Positions 1 to 10,899 of a stretch of DNA of 64,000 bases are shown in pieces (the first letter of the stretch is position 1; every line of letters starts with the position of its first letter). The notes under the pieces were generated by a model, which worked only from the letters and a program-made list of their open reading frames with translations, did no database searches and had not been told where the DNA came from. The position numbers were made by a program, and so were the translations under genes. Location of the stretch: the NCBI RefSeq assembly GCF_027172205.1, contig NC_070603.1:5196501-5260500 (forward strand), written 5' to 3'. The DNA comes from Podarcis raffonei (Eukaryota > Chordata > Lepidosauria > Squamata > Lacertidae).

Positions 1-2430
1 CACCAAGTAATGTTTCTGCAATGCCCGAGAATTGGTGAACTGAGGAGCAAATGTAGCTGTGTTCTTGCACCTAAAATAAATCAGGCAAGGTCAAGCAGCC
101 CCTGAGTTTGAGGCAGGGCCAAATTAAACACCACTTGACATCCCTAATCCCTACTGTAGTCTGCTCTGTCCCCAAAATCTGTATGCATTTTCCCCTGACT
201 CTGTCCGCAAAGTTAGTTTTTTTACAGTAGACCCCCAACTCACATGGGGCTTTTGTTCCAGGGATTATGCATAAAGCCAAAATCACGTATAGTTATAACA
301 TTTTGGGTGCAATGGCGGGTAGGATTTCCAAAGTCTTTTTACTCCTTCATTTATTCATTTATTTCAATTTCACCAAGCGCATAAAGCTGAATGCATACGT
401 TAAATGCATGTAAGTTGCAAGTCTGCTGAATACATTTCTTGCCTCATATCATTCAGTTCTGTTTCCCCTTTTTTACTTGCTCTGCCATGTGACAAAGAAG
501 TTGGCATAATAATTATGGGGATCGTCTGCCATATCAAGATATTGTCCTTTCCAGAAGATCCATTCCCTGATGGTGCGATTTCGGTAAACTGTACCTTGTT
601 AATTTGTAAAATCCAAAGAATGTTGCTCTCGCCTCTAATCCAATCCTGAAAACTCTTATTGTTTCTCAAAGTCCTGTTTATTTGAGATAGCCATCCACAC
701 TCCTCATCCCATTGCCTTCTCTCAATTGTTTAGGCAAAGCCAGCATCCATTCAAGCATTCATTCATCAACTTTATAAGTTATTACAGTGCACTGGGAATT
801 AAGATAGAAACAATAGACGTAATTTGTTCAATTCAGTTCATAAATTGATTGTTCTACTTAAAGGCCATGACAAACTTGTAGCAATAGTATTAATAAAATA
901 ATACAGAACATACGTCCATGATGAAAGAGAGAAGATATCAGAGACACAAACAAGCTTTGATTTAGCGTGTTTTCATATTAAAACTCTGAATCACCACAAC
1001 AATTTATAGCAATTTCATCTAATTCCTTTCTCCTAATTTATTCCTTTATTTTTGCAGCCAGTGTGTGTTATGAAAGAATTATGGTCACCAAAAAGAAACT
1101 GAACCATTTTTGCTGGGTATGCCTCCTTGCTGGTGTGAGCAAAGGTTTCAGAAATGATCTCTTGGGTCTTTCACCCGAGGGACTTTGCTGTAGTGACCAT
1201 CCAAGCCTGCAGTGGGCATCACTTGCAGGAGAAACGCAGCTCAATAAAGGCATCCTTTTTCTGCCATTGATCAAGAATGCTAAGTCAAGGGCTTCAGCTT
1301 TCCACTGGACAAGCACAGTGCGGCCACCATTATACCTTGCTTCTTGTCACTAGATGGTCAGCAACTGGGATGTCGCAGAAGTGTATTTTCTGCATTGCCA
1401 GAGGGTTGAATTAGATGGGTTTTGAGGCCACTTCCAAGGGTTGCAGTAGAACCGTCTTTCCCATAGGGCTTAGTGGTGCATTGCGCCAAGGCGCTGGTCT
1501 CTCGGGGTGCCCCAGAAAGTGGGGGAGTTGCTCAGCTTTGCCGGTGGCCTCCCCTTTCCCTGCACGCCCGCCAGCTGCACCCCGCCAACCATAAGGCTAG
1601 CGGGTGTGCAGCTTCCATCCTAAGCCACTGCGGGGATTGATCTCCTCCCAAGGAGGCTTGGGAGGGGCGCAACTTCACTCCCAAGCCTCTGCAGGGATCG
1701 CTGTCCTGCAGTGGCATGGGGAAGAGTTGCGCCCCCCCCCCCGGATGACTGGCAGTGCGCAGCTATGGCCACCTCAACACTATCCGTGGTAATTTGGAGG
1801 AGCTGGGCGGATATTTGCACCCCGGTGCCACATCTGCTAAAGACAGCCCTGGGTGGCAGAGTAGGTTTAGTCTCACTACACTGAAGACAAACACAGTTGT
1901 AAATTTTAAATGGGGTTTTTACTTAATATCAACAAGCATTTCTGTATTTGACAGCAGTATGGGAATAATGCAAAAGAGAAACTAGAACAGACAATTCAGG
2001 AAGGCCACTTCTCTTTCTGTTCCTAGGTACAAGGGCTATTTGTTGCCTGATTTTCTCTCAGTGCAGTGGGTCTTTATTTAAAGGCTGTTGCTTATTCTGA
2101 TATCAACCCTATGATTCTCTTAACAATGAATGGAAATGGATTGACGGCTATTCAAAGAACAGAAAGCAATGTGAGTGAAACAATTTTTTTTAAAGGAAAT
2201 GGTAATTTGAAATGAAAATATTCCCCTCTGAGCATATTTTACAATATATTCTCTAATCTTCAGTTGTGGTATTGAAGAAAAAGAAACTTCGACCGAGCCC
2301 TCAATGCAAAGAAGCACATTTTTGGCAAAAAGTATACTTAGGCCCTTAGCCAATGAAAGCATCATTTGAAAGCTTCTGTTTGCTTTTTGCTTTTTTTGTG
2401 AGCAGGATTATTTCTGATTAATGAACTGGT
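1..2430. other. Intergenic sequence, no gene recognised
   Basis: No open frame here resembles a known protein or has splice and promoter context. Around 220-290 there is a short piece resembling the end of a Tigger/pogo-type DNA transposon (a TA followed by CAGTAGACCCCC, and a weak inverted match). Around 1,440-1,850 there is a GC-rich stretch with a C-run near 1,732-1,742 that looks like an unclassified repeat. The rest is AT-rich and unremarkable. Confidence 0.5.
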
Positions 2431-2453
2431 TCATGACATATATCCCATAAGTT

Positions 2454-2510
2454 CTGATTGGTCCTCAATGTCTTTATAGGCCAACAGAAGCACTCGACTC
2501 ACCAGTTCTT
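2454..2510 (+). promoter_or_regulatory. Putative promoter of the unidentified secreted-protein gene
   Basis: A CTGATTGG inverted CCAAT box (2454-2461) is followed by a TATA-like TTTATAGG (about 2472-2479). A start site near 2,500 would give a 5' leader of about 80 bases before the ATG at 2581. The spacing between the two boxes is shorter than usual. This is motif reading only; no transcription data are available. Confidence 0.35.
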
Positions 2511-2580
2511 CCCAGCGGTCCTTGAGCCTCTCTGTCCACCTGGAAGCCTCTGCCTGATCCCTGTTTCTAGCTCTCTGAAG

Positions 2581-3826
2581 ATGAATTTGTGGCTCCCTCT
2601 CCTGCTTGCAGGCTCCGTCTTTGTATTGGTGGGTGCAGGTAAGTTCTGTTTGTGAGCATCTTCTCTTTGGCTCCTCAGTCAAGAGTAACGTCTCCTGGCT
2701 TTAGTACAATAGCCATTTTCAATCTTGTGCTTTAGATGGGGCTTCAGTTCAACAATTTATAGTAATTTGCTTACCTTTTGTGAGCTCTTGAGGAAGAAGA
2801 AGAAGAAGGAGGAGGAGGAGGAGGAGGAGGAGGAGGAGGAGGATGAAGAGAAAAGAGAGAGATTGAACCAGAAGGCTTTTGGCAAACAGGTTGCAGACTC
2901 AGAAATCTGAAAAGCTTAGTGGCTTTTGTTTTAAAAACTGTAAAAAGGCAATACCTTGCAAAATAAATGTGTAGTTGGAGAGTTTCTTCAAACCTTTATT
3001 TTCAAAGATGAACTGCATCAAATTCCTTCCCACCCCTCATCCCTACTTGAGATCAGTTTTTTTGGAGGAAACCAAGAGAGAATCTTCAGTCAATAACCAA
3101 GAAACCAGGCTATGTCTTCTACCAACCCCATGCTACAGACCTATATAGTATAGGGCACTATATAGACCCAATAAATAATAATATTAATAATAATACAGCC
3201 TGAGGGCCAAAGACAAAGCAACCCATTAACTCTTAGCAGGTAGGAAAATCAAGGGATTCCTTCTGAAACTTCAGTGAATTACTACAAAGGTGCTCTTGGA
3301 GGAAACTGATTTTCTAGATCCATTTCTATCAGGGTTTAGGTTTGGTTTTGGCACAGAAACTGTATGATGACCTCTGTCAGGAGAGAGACAGGGGAAATGT
3401 GTCCTTGTTAATTCTCCTGAACGTCTCAGTGGCTTTCAACCATGGTATCCTTCTGGAGAGCAGTGGCGTACAGTGAAATTTTTCATAGGGGAACAGATAG
3501 GGTTGTATGTGGAGTTGGGGACCTCAAGGGTTATCCAGTCTAACTGCCTGCAAGGCAGGAATCAGATGCCTAAAAGCCTTCCACAGCCTCCCAAGGAAGT
3601 CCATCCCCAGCCTGTCAATTTGCCAGAAAAGTTTGGCTTTGCTTTGTTTTTTGAAAAAGAACCCCAGGCGGAAAATGGTTAAAATACCATTTTTAACATA
3701 CACTCCCTTTCTTCATCATCTCCCTTCCTCTGACCCTGTTGTTATTGGTTGTTACATGTTGCTGCTGATCCTTCAGGTTCTGGCAGATTGGGGCTGGGGT
3801 TTACTTTATTAAAATCCCATGCTTTC

Positions 3827-3870
<44 letters not shown>

Positions 3871-6135
3871 GTGGCTGAAGGAGAGGAGGGAGGAAGTGAG
3901 ATATTAAGGTTGCATGGATCTTGCCTTCCACCCCCAACTCATAGGTACTTTAGGCTTTCCAACTGCTCTTCCTTAAAAATTGAAGGAGAAGGGGCTGCAG
4001 TTCTGCTTCAAGCAGCTACTTCCTGCTCATTGTGTGTATTGCTTTGCAGGGTCCTGCTGTTTTGCAGCCTTTGCAGAGGTAATGAATGAGAGAGAGAGGC
4101 ACATGCACATGCACATGCACATGCACACATATACACATACACGGAGCCTGGAGAAACTGGCTAAGCAGGTACACTGAAAAGTCCTGCCGGGAACCTTTAA
4201 GGGGACTAGGCTAGTCCCACTAGTTCATGGACTGCACGCCACTGCTGGAGAGGCTGTCCAGGTTAGGGTGCTTTGGGATGGTTCTGGTCCTACATGGATG
4301 ATAATTTCAAGAGGGTGATGTTTAGCAAGTGCTCTTTGGCCCCATAGAGCCTTCAATGTGGGGTTCCTCAGGATCCGGTTTTATCCCCCAGGCTGTTTAA
4401 CATCTACATGAAACCACTGAGTGGGGTCATCCTCAGATTTGGAGTACATTGTCAGCAATATGCTGGTGACACTCAGCTCCGCTTCTCCTTTACATCTGCA
4501 GGTGGGGCAGTGGATGTGCTGGACCATTGTCTTCACTTGGTATTGGACTGGATGAGAGCCAACACACATAAGCTCAATCTAGATGAGACTGAGGCACTGT
4601 TAGTGGGCAGTTCCCTAGACCAGATGGATGTGAAGTAGCCTGCTCTTGATGGGGTTATGTTGCTTACCAGGGCAAGACGGTTTGAACGTATTACACTGAT
4701 CCCGGCCAAACTGCATTGGCTGGCACTCAGTTTCTGAGCCCAATTGAAAGTGCTGGTTTTGCCCCATAAAGTCTTAAAAAGCTTGGTACCACAATACCTC
4801 AAGGACTGTCTCTCCCCATGTGAACCAATTCGGACGCTGAGATCAGCATCTGTGGACTTCTTCATGTGCCTCCTCTGCAAGAGGTCCAGAGGGTGGCAAC
4901 ACAATAATGGGCCTTTTCTGTGGTTCCCTGTTTGTAGACTGCTCTCCCCAGGAAGGCCCGCCTGGTGCCTTCATTACATATCTTTAGGCGTCAGACAAAA
5001 ACATTCCTCTTCTCCCACACCTTTGGCTAATTAAACTATCTTTTGCTTTTGAAGCTGTACGTTGGGGTGGGGGCAGTATTGTTTTTGTTTGTTGTATTGC
5101 AAACTGCCCTGTGATCCTTGGATGAAGGGCAGTATAGAAATTTAGTGAATAATAATAATAATAATACAAAAGGTAACACACTACAATCCTTTATACACTT
5201 ACCTGGAGGACACATCCAATTAACTCAATGGGGTTTACTTTCAAATAGGATTTCCCCAAATCTGATTAAGGATTTCTGCATAATATTTCAGAAGAACGAA
5301 CTATTAAAGCACTGTAGGTTCAGAGTCTGCTGATGGGCTTCTCTGATGATTTTGCCAAATAGCAACTTTGAAAATATGGACTTAAGGTTCATAGCAAAGC
5401 TGAACAATGAACTGGATGTAACTAAGTCCATTATTAGAGTGGACCAGCTTCGGCCAGGAGGAGGAGGAGAATGCAGCTGCTCCCAAGAGGACAACCAGAA
5501 GAAGGGCAGTGTATGAACATTTGGAACAAGACAGAGTTGTCGGGTTTTGTATATTCTTTTTAGGTTCTGTGAAACAGAGAGGGGAAGCTCCCAGTTTCCA
5601 CCCAATCATGCCTATGGTGCTACCCTGTGGTCTTGTTTATTCATATATCGTAAGTTGTGCCTCATGGCTCTGTACCCCTGAACCGTGAATTTTTTTCAAG
5701 CTGCTAGAGGTGTTAATGGCCAACTTTGTGTAGGGGGAGGATTTGTTGGTTTTGCTTGCTACTGTGTTATATATTTCTGTGTGATCCTTGGAGGAAAGGA
5801 GGTATAGAAATTTAAATAATAGTAATAGTAATAATAATTCAGAAGAATACAGAGTTGTCAGGTTTTGTGTATTCTTTTTAGGTTCTGAGAAACAGAAGCG
5901 AAGAGCTTTTGGTTACTTCCAGTACATGCCTACATCGCATCTGTGTGGTATCTTAGCTTCAAAGGTCTATGAGCGCCGCCGGATTGAGCCCCCCTGGTTC
6001 CTAGTATCTTTAGAAGCCAATAGAGAGGCCAGCACCCTGCTCCAGTTGAATATGACAGTGGGCAACGCGGTTACTGGAGAAGAATGTCTCTTAATGACAA
6101 GACTGACAAGGCGTCCCAGAAGATTTGCTGTTTGA
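2581..6135 (+). CDS. Unidentified two-exon gene, predicted small secreted (prohormone-like) protein, 103 aa
   Basis: I do not recognise this protein. Exon 1 is 2581-2638, opening with ATG in good context (A at -3) and ending at a consensus GTAAGT donor. Exon 2 is 5882-6135 behind a pyrimidine-rich acceptor. Phase 1 on both sides joins into one frame of 103 residues. Residues 1-20 (MNLWLPLLLAGSVFVLVGAG) are a textbook hydrophobic signal peptide. The mature part is basic, with clusters KRR (25-27), RRR (51-53) and RRPRR (96-100) of the kind cut by furin or prohormone convertases, two cysteines (41, 88) and one N-glycosylation sequon (N76-M-T). An AATAAA lies 25 bases after the stop and a GT-rich tract follows near 6,205-6,230. 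Inference: a secreted peptide or small protein. It could instead be a chance join of a signal-like exon to repeat-derived sequence; a partial exon copy lies upstream of exon 2, and LINE pieces sit in the intron. Confidence 0.5.
2780..2852. repeat. (GAA/GAG)n purine microsatellite
   Basis: An uninterrupted AAG-then-GAG trinucleotide run lies in the intron of the candidate gene. The acidic translation across it is an artefact of the repeat. Confidence 0.9.
3829..3870. repeat. (CA)n microsatellite
   Basis: CA dinucleotide run with one AAA interruption. A second short CACATG hexamer run follows at 4100-4128. Confidence 0.9.
4262..5165 (+). mobile_element. 5'-truncated LINE (CR1/L2-like) with reverse-transcriptase fragment
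   Basis: Translation around 4354-4480 reads as a reverse-transcriptase palm: a GVPQ...LSPRLFNIYMKPL block followed by QQYAGDTQL, where the active-site YADD of the family is changed to YAGD. The fragment continues through the usual 3' region (ARRFERITLIPAKLHWLALS-like frame) and ends with the family tail (GTGATCCTTGGATGAAGGGC...) and an (AAT)n run at 5149-5165. It is a 5'-truncated, degenerate copy with frame breaks, in sense orientation within the candidate gene's intron. Confidence 0.85.
5526..5688 (+). pseudogene. Upstream diverged copy of exon 2 of the candidate secreted-protein gene
   Basis: This stretch repeats the acceptor and start of the exon at 5882. About 48 bases across the splice acceptor (5532-5580 against about 5850-5898) are nearly identical. 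The coding part then stays aligned without gaps at roughly 50-60% identity for a further 50-60 bases. The same frame from 5564 reads 40 residues and keeps the pattern GS-x-KQ...A...MP...CG, with a possible GTAAGT donor at 5649, before a stop at 5686-5688. It could be an alternative or mutually exclusive exon, but it more likely is a decaying tandem duplicate because its second half does not resemble the downstream exon. Confidence 0.45.
5690..5838 (+). mobile_element. LINE 3' tail fragment
   Basis: The stretch ends in the same family tail as the LINE at 4262-5165 (GTGATCCTTGGAGGAAAGG followed by an AT-rich (AAT/AGT)n run). It lies between the two exon-2 copies. Confidence 0.7.
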
Positions 6136-6160
6136 AAAGATGCACATACCCCTCTGTAAT

Positions 6161-6166
6161 AATAAA
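6161..6166 (+). terminator. Poly(A) signal of the candidate secreted-protein gene
   Basis: Canonical AATAAA 25 bases downstream of the stop at 6135, followed by a GT-rich downstream element near 6,205-6,230. Confidence 0.5.
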
Positions 6167-6560
6167 AGCAGAGATTGATTCCTGGTAAGGAAGCAAAATA
6201 AACCTGGGTTTTGTTTTGTTTGTTCTTCCTGAAGCGTATGGATATAGTGCAACTAAAATGAATCTTGCTTGTGAAAATTAGGATTTCCCGTCCTCCTCCA
6301 CAGGAAAAAAGACAACAATGATCAAGGGCAGTTGAAATGATTAAAAGTAGTCCACAAAGCTTTAGTTTAACATGCAATTCCACCCTACATGATATTCCTG
6401 TGAATCAGAGTTTATTTCATACCCTTGTTGTAAGGGCTGTCTATCCCATCCTGCAGGAATTGAAGCAAGTGAGGCACATCAGCCAAAGGTGGAATATGAT
6501 GCATTCACCTGGTTTGGGGGTGGCAAGAGAGGAAGGACTGGTCAGTGGAATGGACATTGC

Positions 6561-6946
6561 TATGTGCTACCATGTGGGACGCGGGTGGCACTGTGGGTTA
6601 AACCACAGAGCTTAGGACTTGCTGATCAGAAGGTCGGCGGTTTGAATCCCTGCGATGGGGTGAGCTCCCGTTGCTGGGTCCCAGCTCCTGCCAACCTAGC
6701 AGTTCGAAAGCACATCAAAGTGCAAGTAGATAAATAGGTGCCACTCCGGTGGGAAGGTAAACGGCATTTCCGTGCGCTGCTCTGGTTCGCCAGAAGCGGC
6801 TTAGTCCTGCTGGCCACATGACCCGGAAGCTGTACGCCGGCTCCCTCGGCCAATAAAGCGAGATGAGCGCCGCAACCCCAGAGTCAGTCACGACTGGACC
6901 TAATGGTCAGGGGTCCCTTTACCTTTACCTATGTGCTACTATGTGG
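6561..6946 (+). mobile_element. tRNA-derived squamate SINE with 17-bp target-site duplication
   Basis: The body is about 6578-6929. It has a tRNA-like head with Pol III box A-like and box B (GGTTTGAATCC) sequences, a lineage-specific middle part, and a 3' end of repeated CCTTTACCT. The flanks TATGTGCTAC(C/T)ATGTGG at 6561-6577 and 6930-6946 are the target-site duplication, differing at one base. The intact ends suggest a fairly recent insertion. Confidence 0.9.
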
Positions 6947-6959
6947 GGGGGAACCACTT

Positions 6960-7650
6960 AAAGTCCATTCGCACAACCGAGTCCCTTACTCACTAGCAAC
7001 AACAAGTCACCCCTGAGAATACTCTAAAAGCAAAGATTTGTTTCCTGCCTGAGCAGAAAAGGCTACAGCGAGTGATCAGAAAAGCCATCAGAGGCTGGAA
7101 CCCAGATCTTTGTTTACACACAGTTTTTATAGTCATATGAGTGCAAGGCATTCAGTGGTATGGTCTAACAGTCACCCTAGCCACAAAGACAAGTGTTTCC
7201 ACACACAAGCTAGCTAGGCGTTTTTCCTGCTCATATGTCTAAACCTTGAATGCTTCTGTCACTTTCCTTCACACACTTCTCTATTCTTTCTTGCTCGTCT
7301 CTTAAACCTGGTTGCTCCGTGATTACAATAAGAATAAAAACGATCATGTTACACCAAAAGGGTGTTTGATGGGAAGAAATTCATAAATGAAATAAATAAT
7401 GATCATTAGCCTTGTGATAAATAAGAACAGGGGAACTCACAGTTGCAGTGCTGGGCATTATTTTGGGAGCATCACATCATTCGGACATCCAGGCAACACC
7501 GCATCACTGAGCACAACAGACTTAAAGAGAACCAGAGCATCCGCTATATGAAGAGGGTTCATTTCCTATCATATTTTGTATGTTTGTTGTATGGAGTTAT
7601 GGAAAACATTTCCTGATGGGTATGATCAATTGCATCATCCTCATCCTCAT
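6960..7650. other. Intergenic, nothing recognised
   Basis: AT-rich sequence without a supported gene or a repeat I can name. Confidence 0.5.
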
Positions 7651-7654
7651 CCTC

Positions 7655-7790
7655 ATTTATTTATCTGCCACCCGTCTGGTTTCCCCAGCCACTCCGGGCA
7701 GCTTCCAACAGATTAAAACACAGTAAGACAACAAACATTAAAATCATCCCTAAATCATAATAATAATGAGACACGTTAAAATATGAGGCC
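7655..7790 (-). mobile_element. LINE 3' end (CR1/L2-like), reverse orientation
   Basis: Carries the reverse complement of a 3' end that recurs in the window (ccaCCCGTCTGGTTTCCCCAGCCACTC..., then an AACA/TTAAAA-rich part). Same family as the copies at 18060 and 38640. Confidence 0.75.
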
Positions 7791-7914
7791 CACAAAGGAA
7801 AGTTGTTGTTTTTTTCAAAATGCCAACATTACGCAAATACACAATGCTTACATTTTACTGTACATGAATAATTATTATTGTTTTGAGCATTTGTAGTATG
7901 TTTCCAGTACTGTA

Positions 7915-8160
7915 CAGTCATACCTCGGGTTGCGAACGCTGCGGGTTGTGCGTTTTTGGGTTGCAGACCGCGCTGAACCCAGAAGTACCAGAATGGGTTA
8001 CTTCCGGGTTTTGGCGCTCGTGCATGTGCAGAAACACAAAAATGACATCATGCGCATGCGCAGAAGCGCCAAATTGCATCACTCATGTGCATAGACACGG
8101 CGCTGCGGGTTGCGAACGTGCCTCCCACACGGATCACGTTTGCAACACGAGGTATGACTG
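7915..8160. mobile_element. Tigger-like MITE (TA-flanked, about 246 bp)
   Basis: Starts after TA with CAGTCATACCTCGGGTTGCG and ends with the inverted form ...CGAGGTATGACTG. The CpG-rich interior contains a GTTACTTCCGGGTT (ETS-type) block and TGCGCATGCGCAGA (NRF1-type). It has no transposase; it is one of six copies of this family in the window. Confidence 0.85.
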
Positions 8161-8164
8161 CATT

Positions 8165-8720
8165 AAAGTGGGGGGGCTGTCCCCTGTGGTTTCCTGGTTT
8201 CCTCCAGTGTGGATGCAGGATCAGGGCCTCAATCAGCAGCACTTACTAGTGGAGCATATAATATTCTCTGCTTAAATGATGAGCAGGTCAGAGGACTTGA
8301 ACAAGAAATTGCTTATTATAGAACTACAGTATATAGAACAGGTCTTCTCTTCTTTTGCTACTCTCTAATTTTGCCTCCATAGTGTGTGGATTGTTTGTAA
8401 TCTTGACAACCTCTCCAATACTCTTTCCCGCTCCCTGACACCGCCATTGCTACGTGGCTTGCTGCATCGCCTGGCCCCTGGGCATTTCCTGAGCTGCGTG
8501 GCACTTGTTCTATTGGCTGGACTGAGCGACGTGTCACCTACTTCAATGACTGTTGTACCAGAACTGGTGCCAACATTCTGGGCCTGTCTTGTTCTCAACC
8601 ACCCACACTAATCTATGATGCTAGAAGCTGGCAATGCCAGAAGTGGGAGTTGGCAGTAAGTTTTTTAATGCTTGGCACTGACTAATAGAAACAGTTTTAA
8701 AAAGGCGCTATTTCTCCCCT
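8165..8720. other. Intergenic, nothing recognised
   Basis: Contains short open frames but no splice or promoter context, and no similarity I can name. Confidence 0.4.
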
Positions 8721-8875
8721 CTTTCCTTATTTGATAGTGTGTGTTTGTGGGAGGGCGTCATTGCTTTGTTTTTGTTTCATTATGTATTTTGTGTTCTCAT
8801 TTTGTATTCTTTTGTTGTGAACTGCCTGTGATCTTCAGATGAAGGGCAGTATACAAATACTCATCACAATCGTCA
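8720..8875 (+). mobile_element. LINE 3' tail fragment
   Basis: Ends with the recurrent tail GAACTGCCTGTGATCTTCAG ATGAAGGGCAGTATACAAAT, as in the LINE at 4262-5165. Confidence 0.7.
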
Positions 8876-9239
8876 ATCCAGTTGTTCAGTCCAGTATTCA
8901 TTGTTATATGTGTGCAAGCAGAGAGGGCCTTTTGACTTGCCCTGGCCCTTGTGTGATGGTCCAAAACAGAAATAAGCTGACCTGTCCATCCTTAAATCCA
9001 AGGGAAGTGTAGCCTTGTCATCCGGTGATTTGGGATGAATAGCTATGGGCTGCCGCAGCAAAGGTAGGAAGTTCATGAACGATGTAATGACATGAAGTGG
9101 GGCAGCTCACAGAGATTGTCACCAACGCATCCTCCTGACATGTTTCCCATTGAGGCATTCTTATCAAAATGAAGAAGGAAACATTGCTGGGTTGCTTCAC
9201 TGCCACTGGAAGGGCCATTCAGACTTTGCTGTTGAGAGA

Positions 9240-10380
9240 GGGCCTCCGACCAGAAGTTTCAAGCAGCACCTGCTCATCCGTCTCTACCACCCTCTAGATT
9301 TATGCTTTTTGGATAAACACAGAAGCCTTGTGCATGCAAGCAGGAGTTGGGAGGCTGCTCCCATAGGCAGCATGAAGCCTCCTTTCACAGCTTAGTTGCT
9401 GGGGTCAGGGAAGGTGGAGGCAGCCCAGAAGCTGCATCTTAGAGCCCCTGCACCACCATCATATGGGGACTTCTGAGCAGCTCCTGAAGCCAGCCAGAGC
9501 CAACTGCTCTGGGCTGCTGAGACTGCCACTGCTGCGTTTCCCGGGGACATTAGATGAAATCTGGGGACATTCTGGGGATAGAAGTTGTCCAGGGACAATT
9601 TGTCCAGGGACAAATCCGGGGACTGTCCCCAGGAAACGGGGACATCTGGTAACCCTAGTTTGCCCACCGCCTCTCCCTCAGCCACCCTACAGCTGAGGTG
9701 GAGGCAGCAGAGGGGCTCCATGCATGGGCAGCTTGCCCCAGCCTCGACTGCAGGACGCACGGGCACACCCGGCACCAGAGCGGCTAGCTATGCCGCTGAG
9801 AAGAGCCCTGCTGAATCCCATCTCACAGAATCCTGTTCTCACAGTGGCCAGCTAGATGCCCATAGGAAACCCTCAAGCATATACCTTCCAATACATATGT
9901 ACCCACCAGAAGGAGCTTGCACCTTTGCTAGTGCTGTGTACATGAACATTTGAAATGCACAATATTATTGCATATACTGGGCTGTTTACAGGGCAGTGCT
10001 GGATTAAACCTAGTGGAGGCCCCTTGGCAGTCAAAATCTGGGCAGGGGGCAGGCCTCGTGCGCACGCTGGAATAACATTGAACTAAGAAAGCTTGATTGT
10101 CATTTTCTTTCAAGATCAAATCAATATTATTTTGATCCATTGTCACTGGACCCCTAAAAAGTATGGGGCGCATAGGCCAGTGCCTACTCTGCCTGTTTGG
10201 TAATCCAGCCCAGCCCCTTTGGCTGGAGGAGAGAGAAGAAACAGAAGTTGAGGGACGCCTCCTGATGCGCTGCAGCTGTTCCCCACAATGAAATGGAAGG
10301 CTCAACATTTGTCAGACACTTTCGGATGCTCAGCAGCCCTGTGTGGTTACAACAACCCTGTAAAGCAGGCCAGTGCTATG
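9240..10380. other. Intergenic, GC-richer stretch with a short inverted repeat
   Basis: No gene recognised. Around 9,540-9,655 the phrase GGGGACA recurs and a small inverted repeat around GACAATTTGTC (9595-9605) is seen. This looks like the end of an unnamed repeat family. Confidence 0.4.
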
Positions 10381-10384
10381 CGCT

Positions 10385-10775
10385 TCCCAAATTGCAGCTG
10401 AATCCCTCACAGATTGGCATCCAACCTCTGCTTAAAAGCCTCCAAGGAAAGAGAGTCCACCACCGTCACAGAGAGTATTACCATCAGAAAGTTCTTCCTA
10501 ATGTTTAGTCCGAATCTCCTCTCCTGTCCTCCCCTGTGGAGCAGCAGAAAACAAGCTTGCTCCCTTTTGCAGCCCTCAGATATTGGCTCTCCTCTCTCCT
10601 CTCAGTCTCCTTTTCTCCAGGCTAAACATACCCAGCTGCCTCAACCATTCTTCATGAGGTTTGGTTTCCAACTGCCTCAACCGTTCCTCATCAGGCTTGG
10701 TTTCCAGACCCTTCATCATCCTGGTTGCCTTCCTCGGCTCACCTTCCAGCTGCTCAATATCCTTCTTCAACTAGC
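10385..10775 (-). mobile_element. CR1 LINE 3' region, reverse orientation
   Basis: The reverse complement of the typical CR1 3' segment: AAGTTCTTCCTAATGTTTAG, CAGCAGAAAACAAGCTTGCT, CTCCTTTTCTCCAGGCTAAA and onwards. Diverged, 5'-truncated, and with an internal partial duplication around 10,645-10,705 (CTGCCTCAACC(A/G)TTC repeats). Confidence 0.9.
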
Positions 10776-10899
10776 CTGCACTGACCAGCAACAGTTCTCC
10801 AGGGTTTCATATGGGGGGGACACATTCCCAGCCCCCCCCCCCGGAGATGCTGCCCAGGACAGAAGACCTGTATGCAAAGCAGATGGTTGAATCCTGCAC

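Noticed and set aside
2780-2910. Acidic open frame in the GAG run
   Set aside because: Simple-sequence repeat in an intron.
5882-6135. Insulin/relaxin-like B-chain resemblance (SHLCG...) in the candidate secreted protein
   Set aside because: Only the HLCG tetrapeptide matches. The second B-chain cysteine and the whole A-chain cysteine pattern are missing, so I treat it as coincidence.
7883-8275. 130-codon open frame
   Set aside because: Covers a Tigger-like MITE; Cys/His-rich reading is a by-product of the MITE's palindromes, not a zinc-finger gene.
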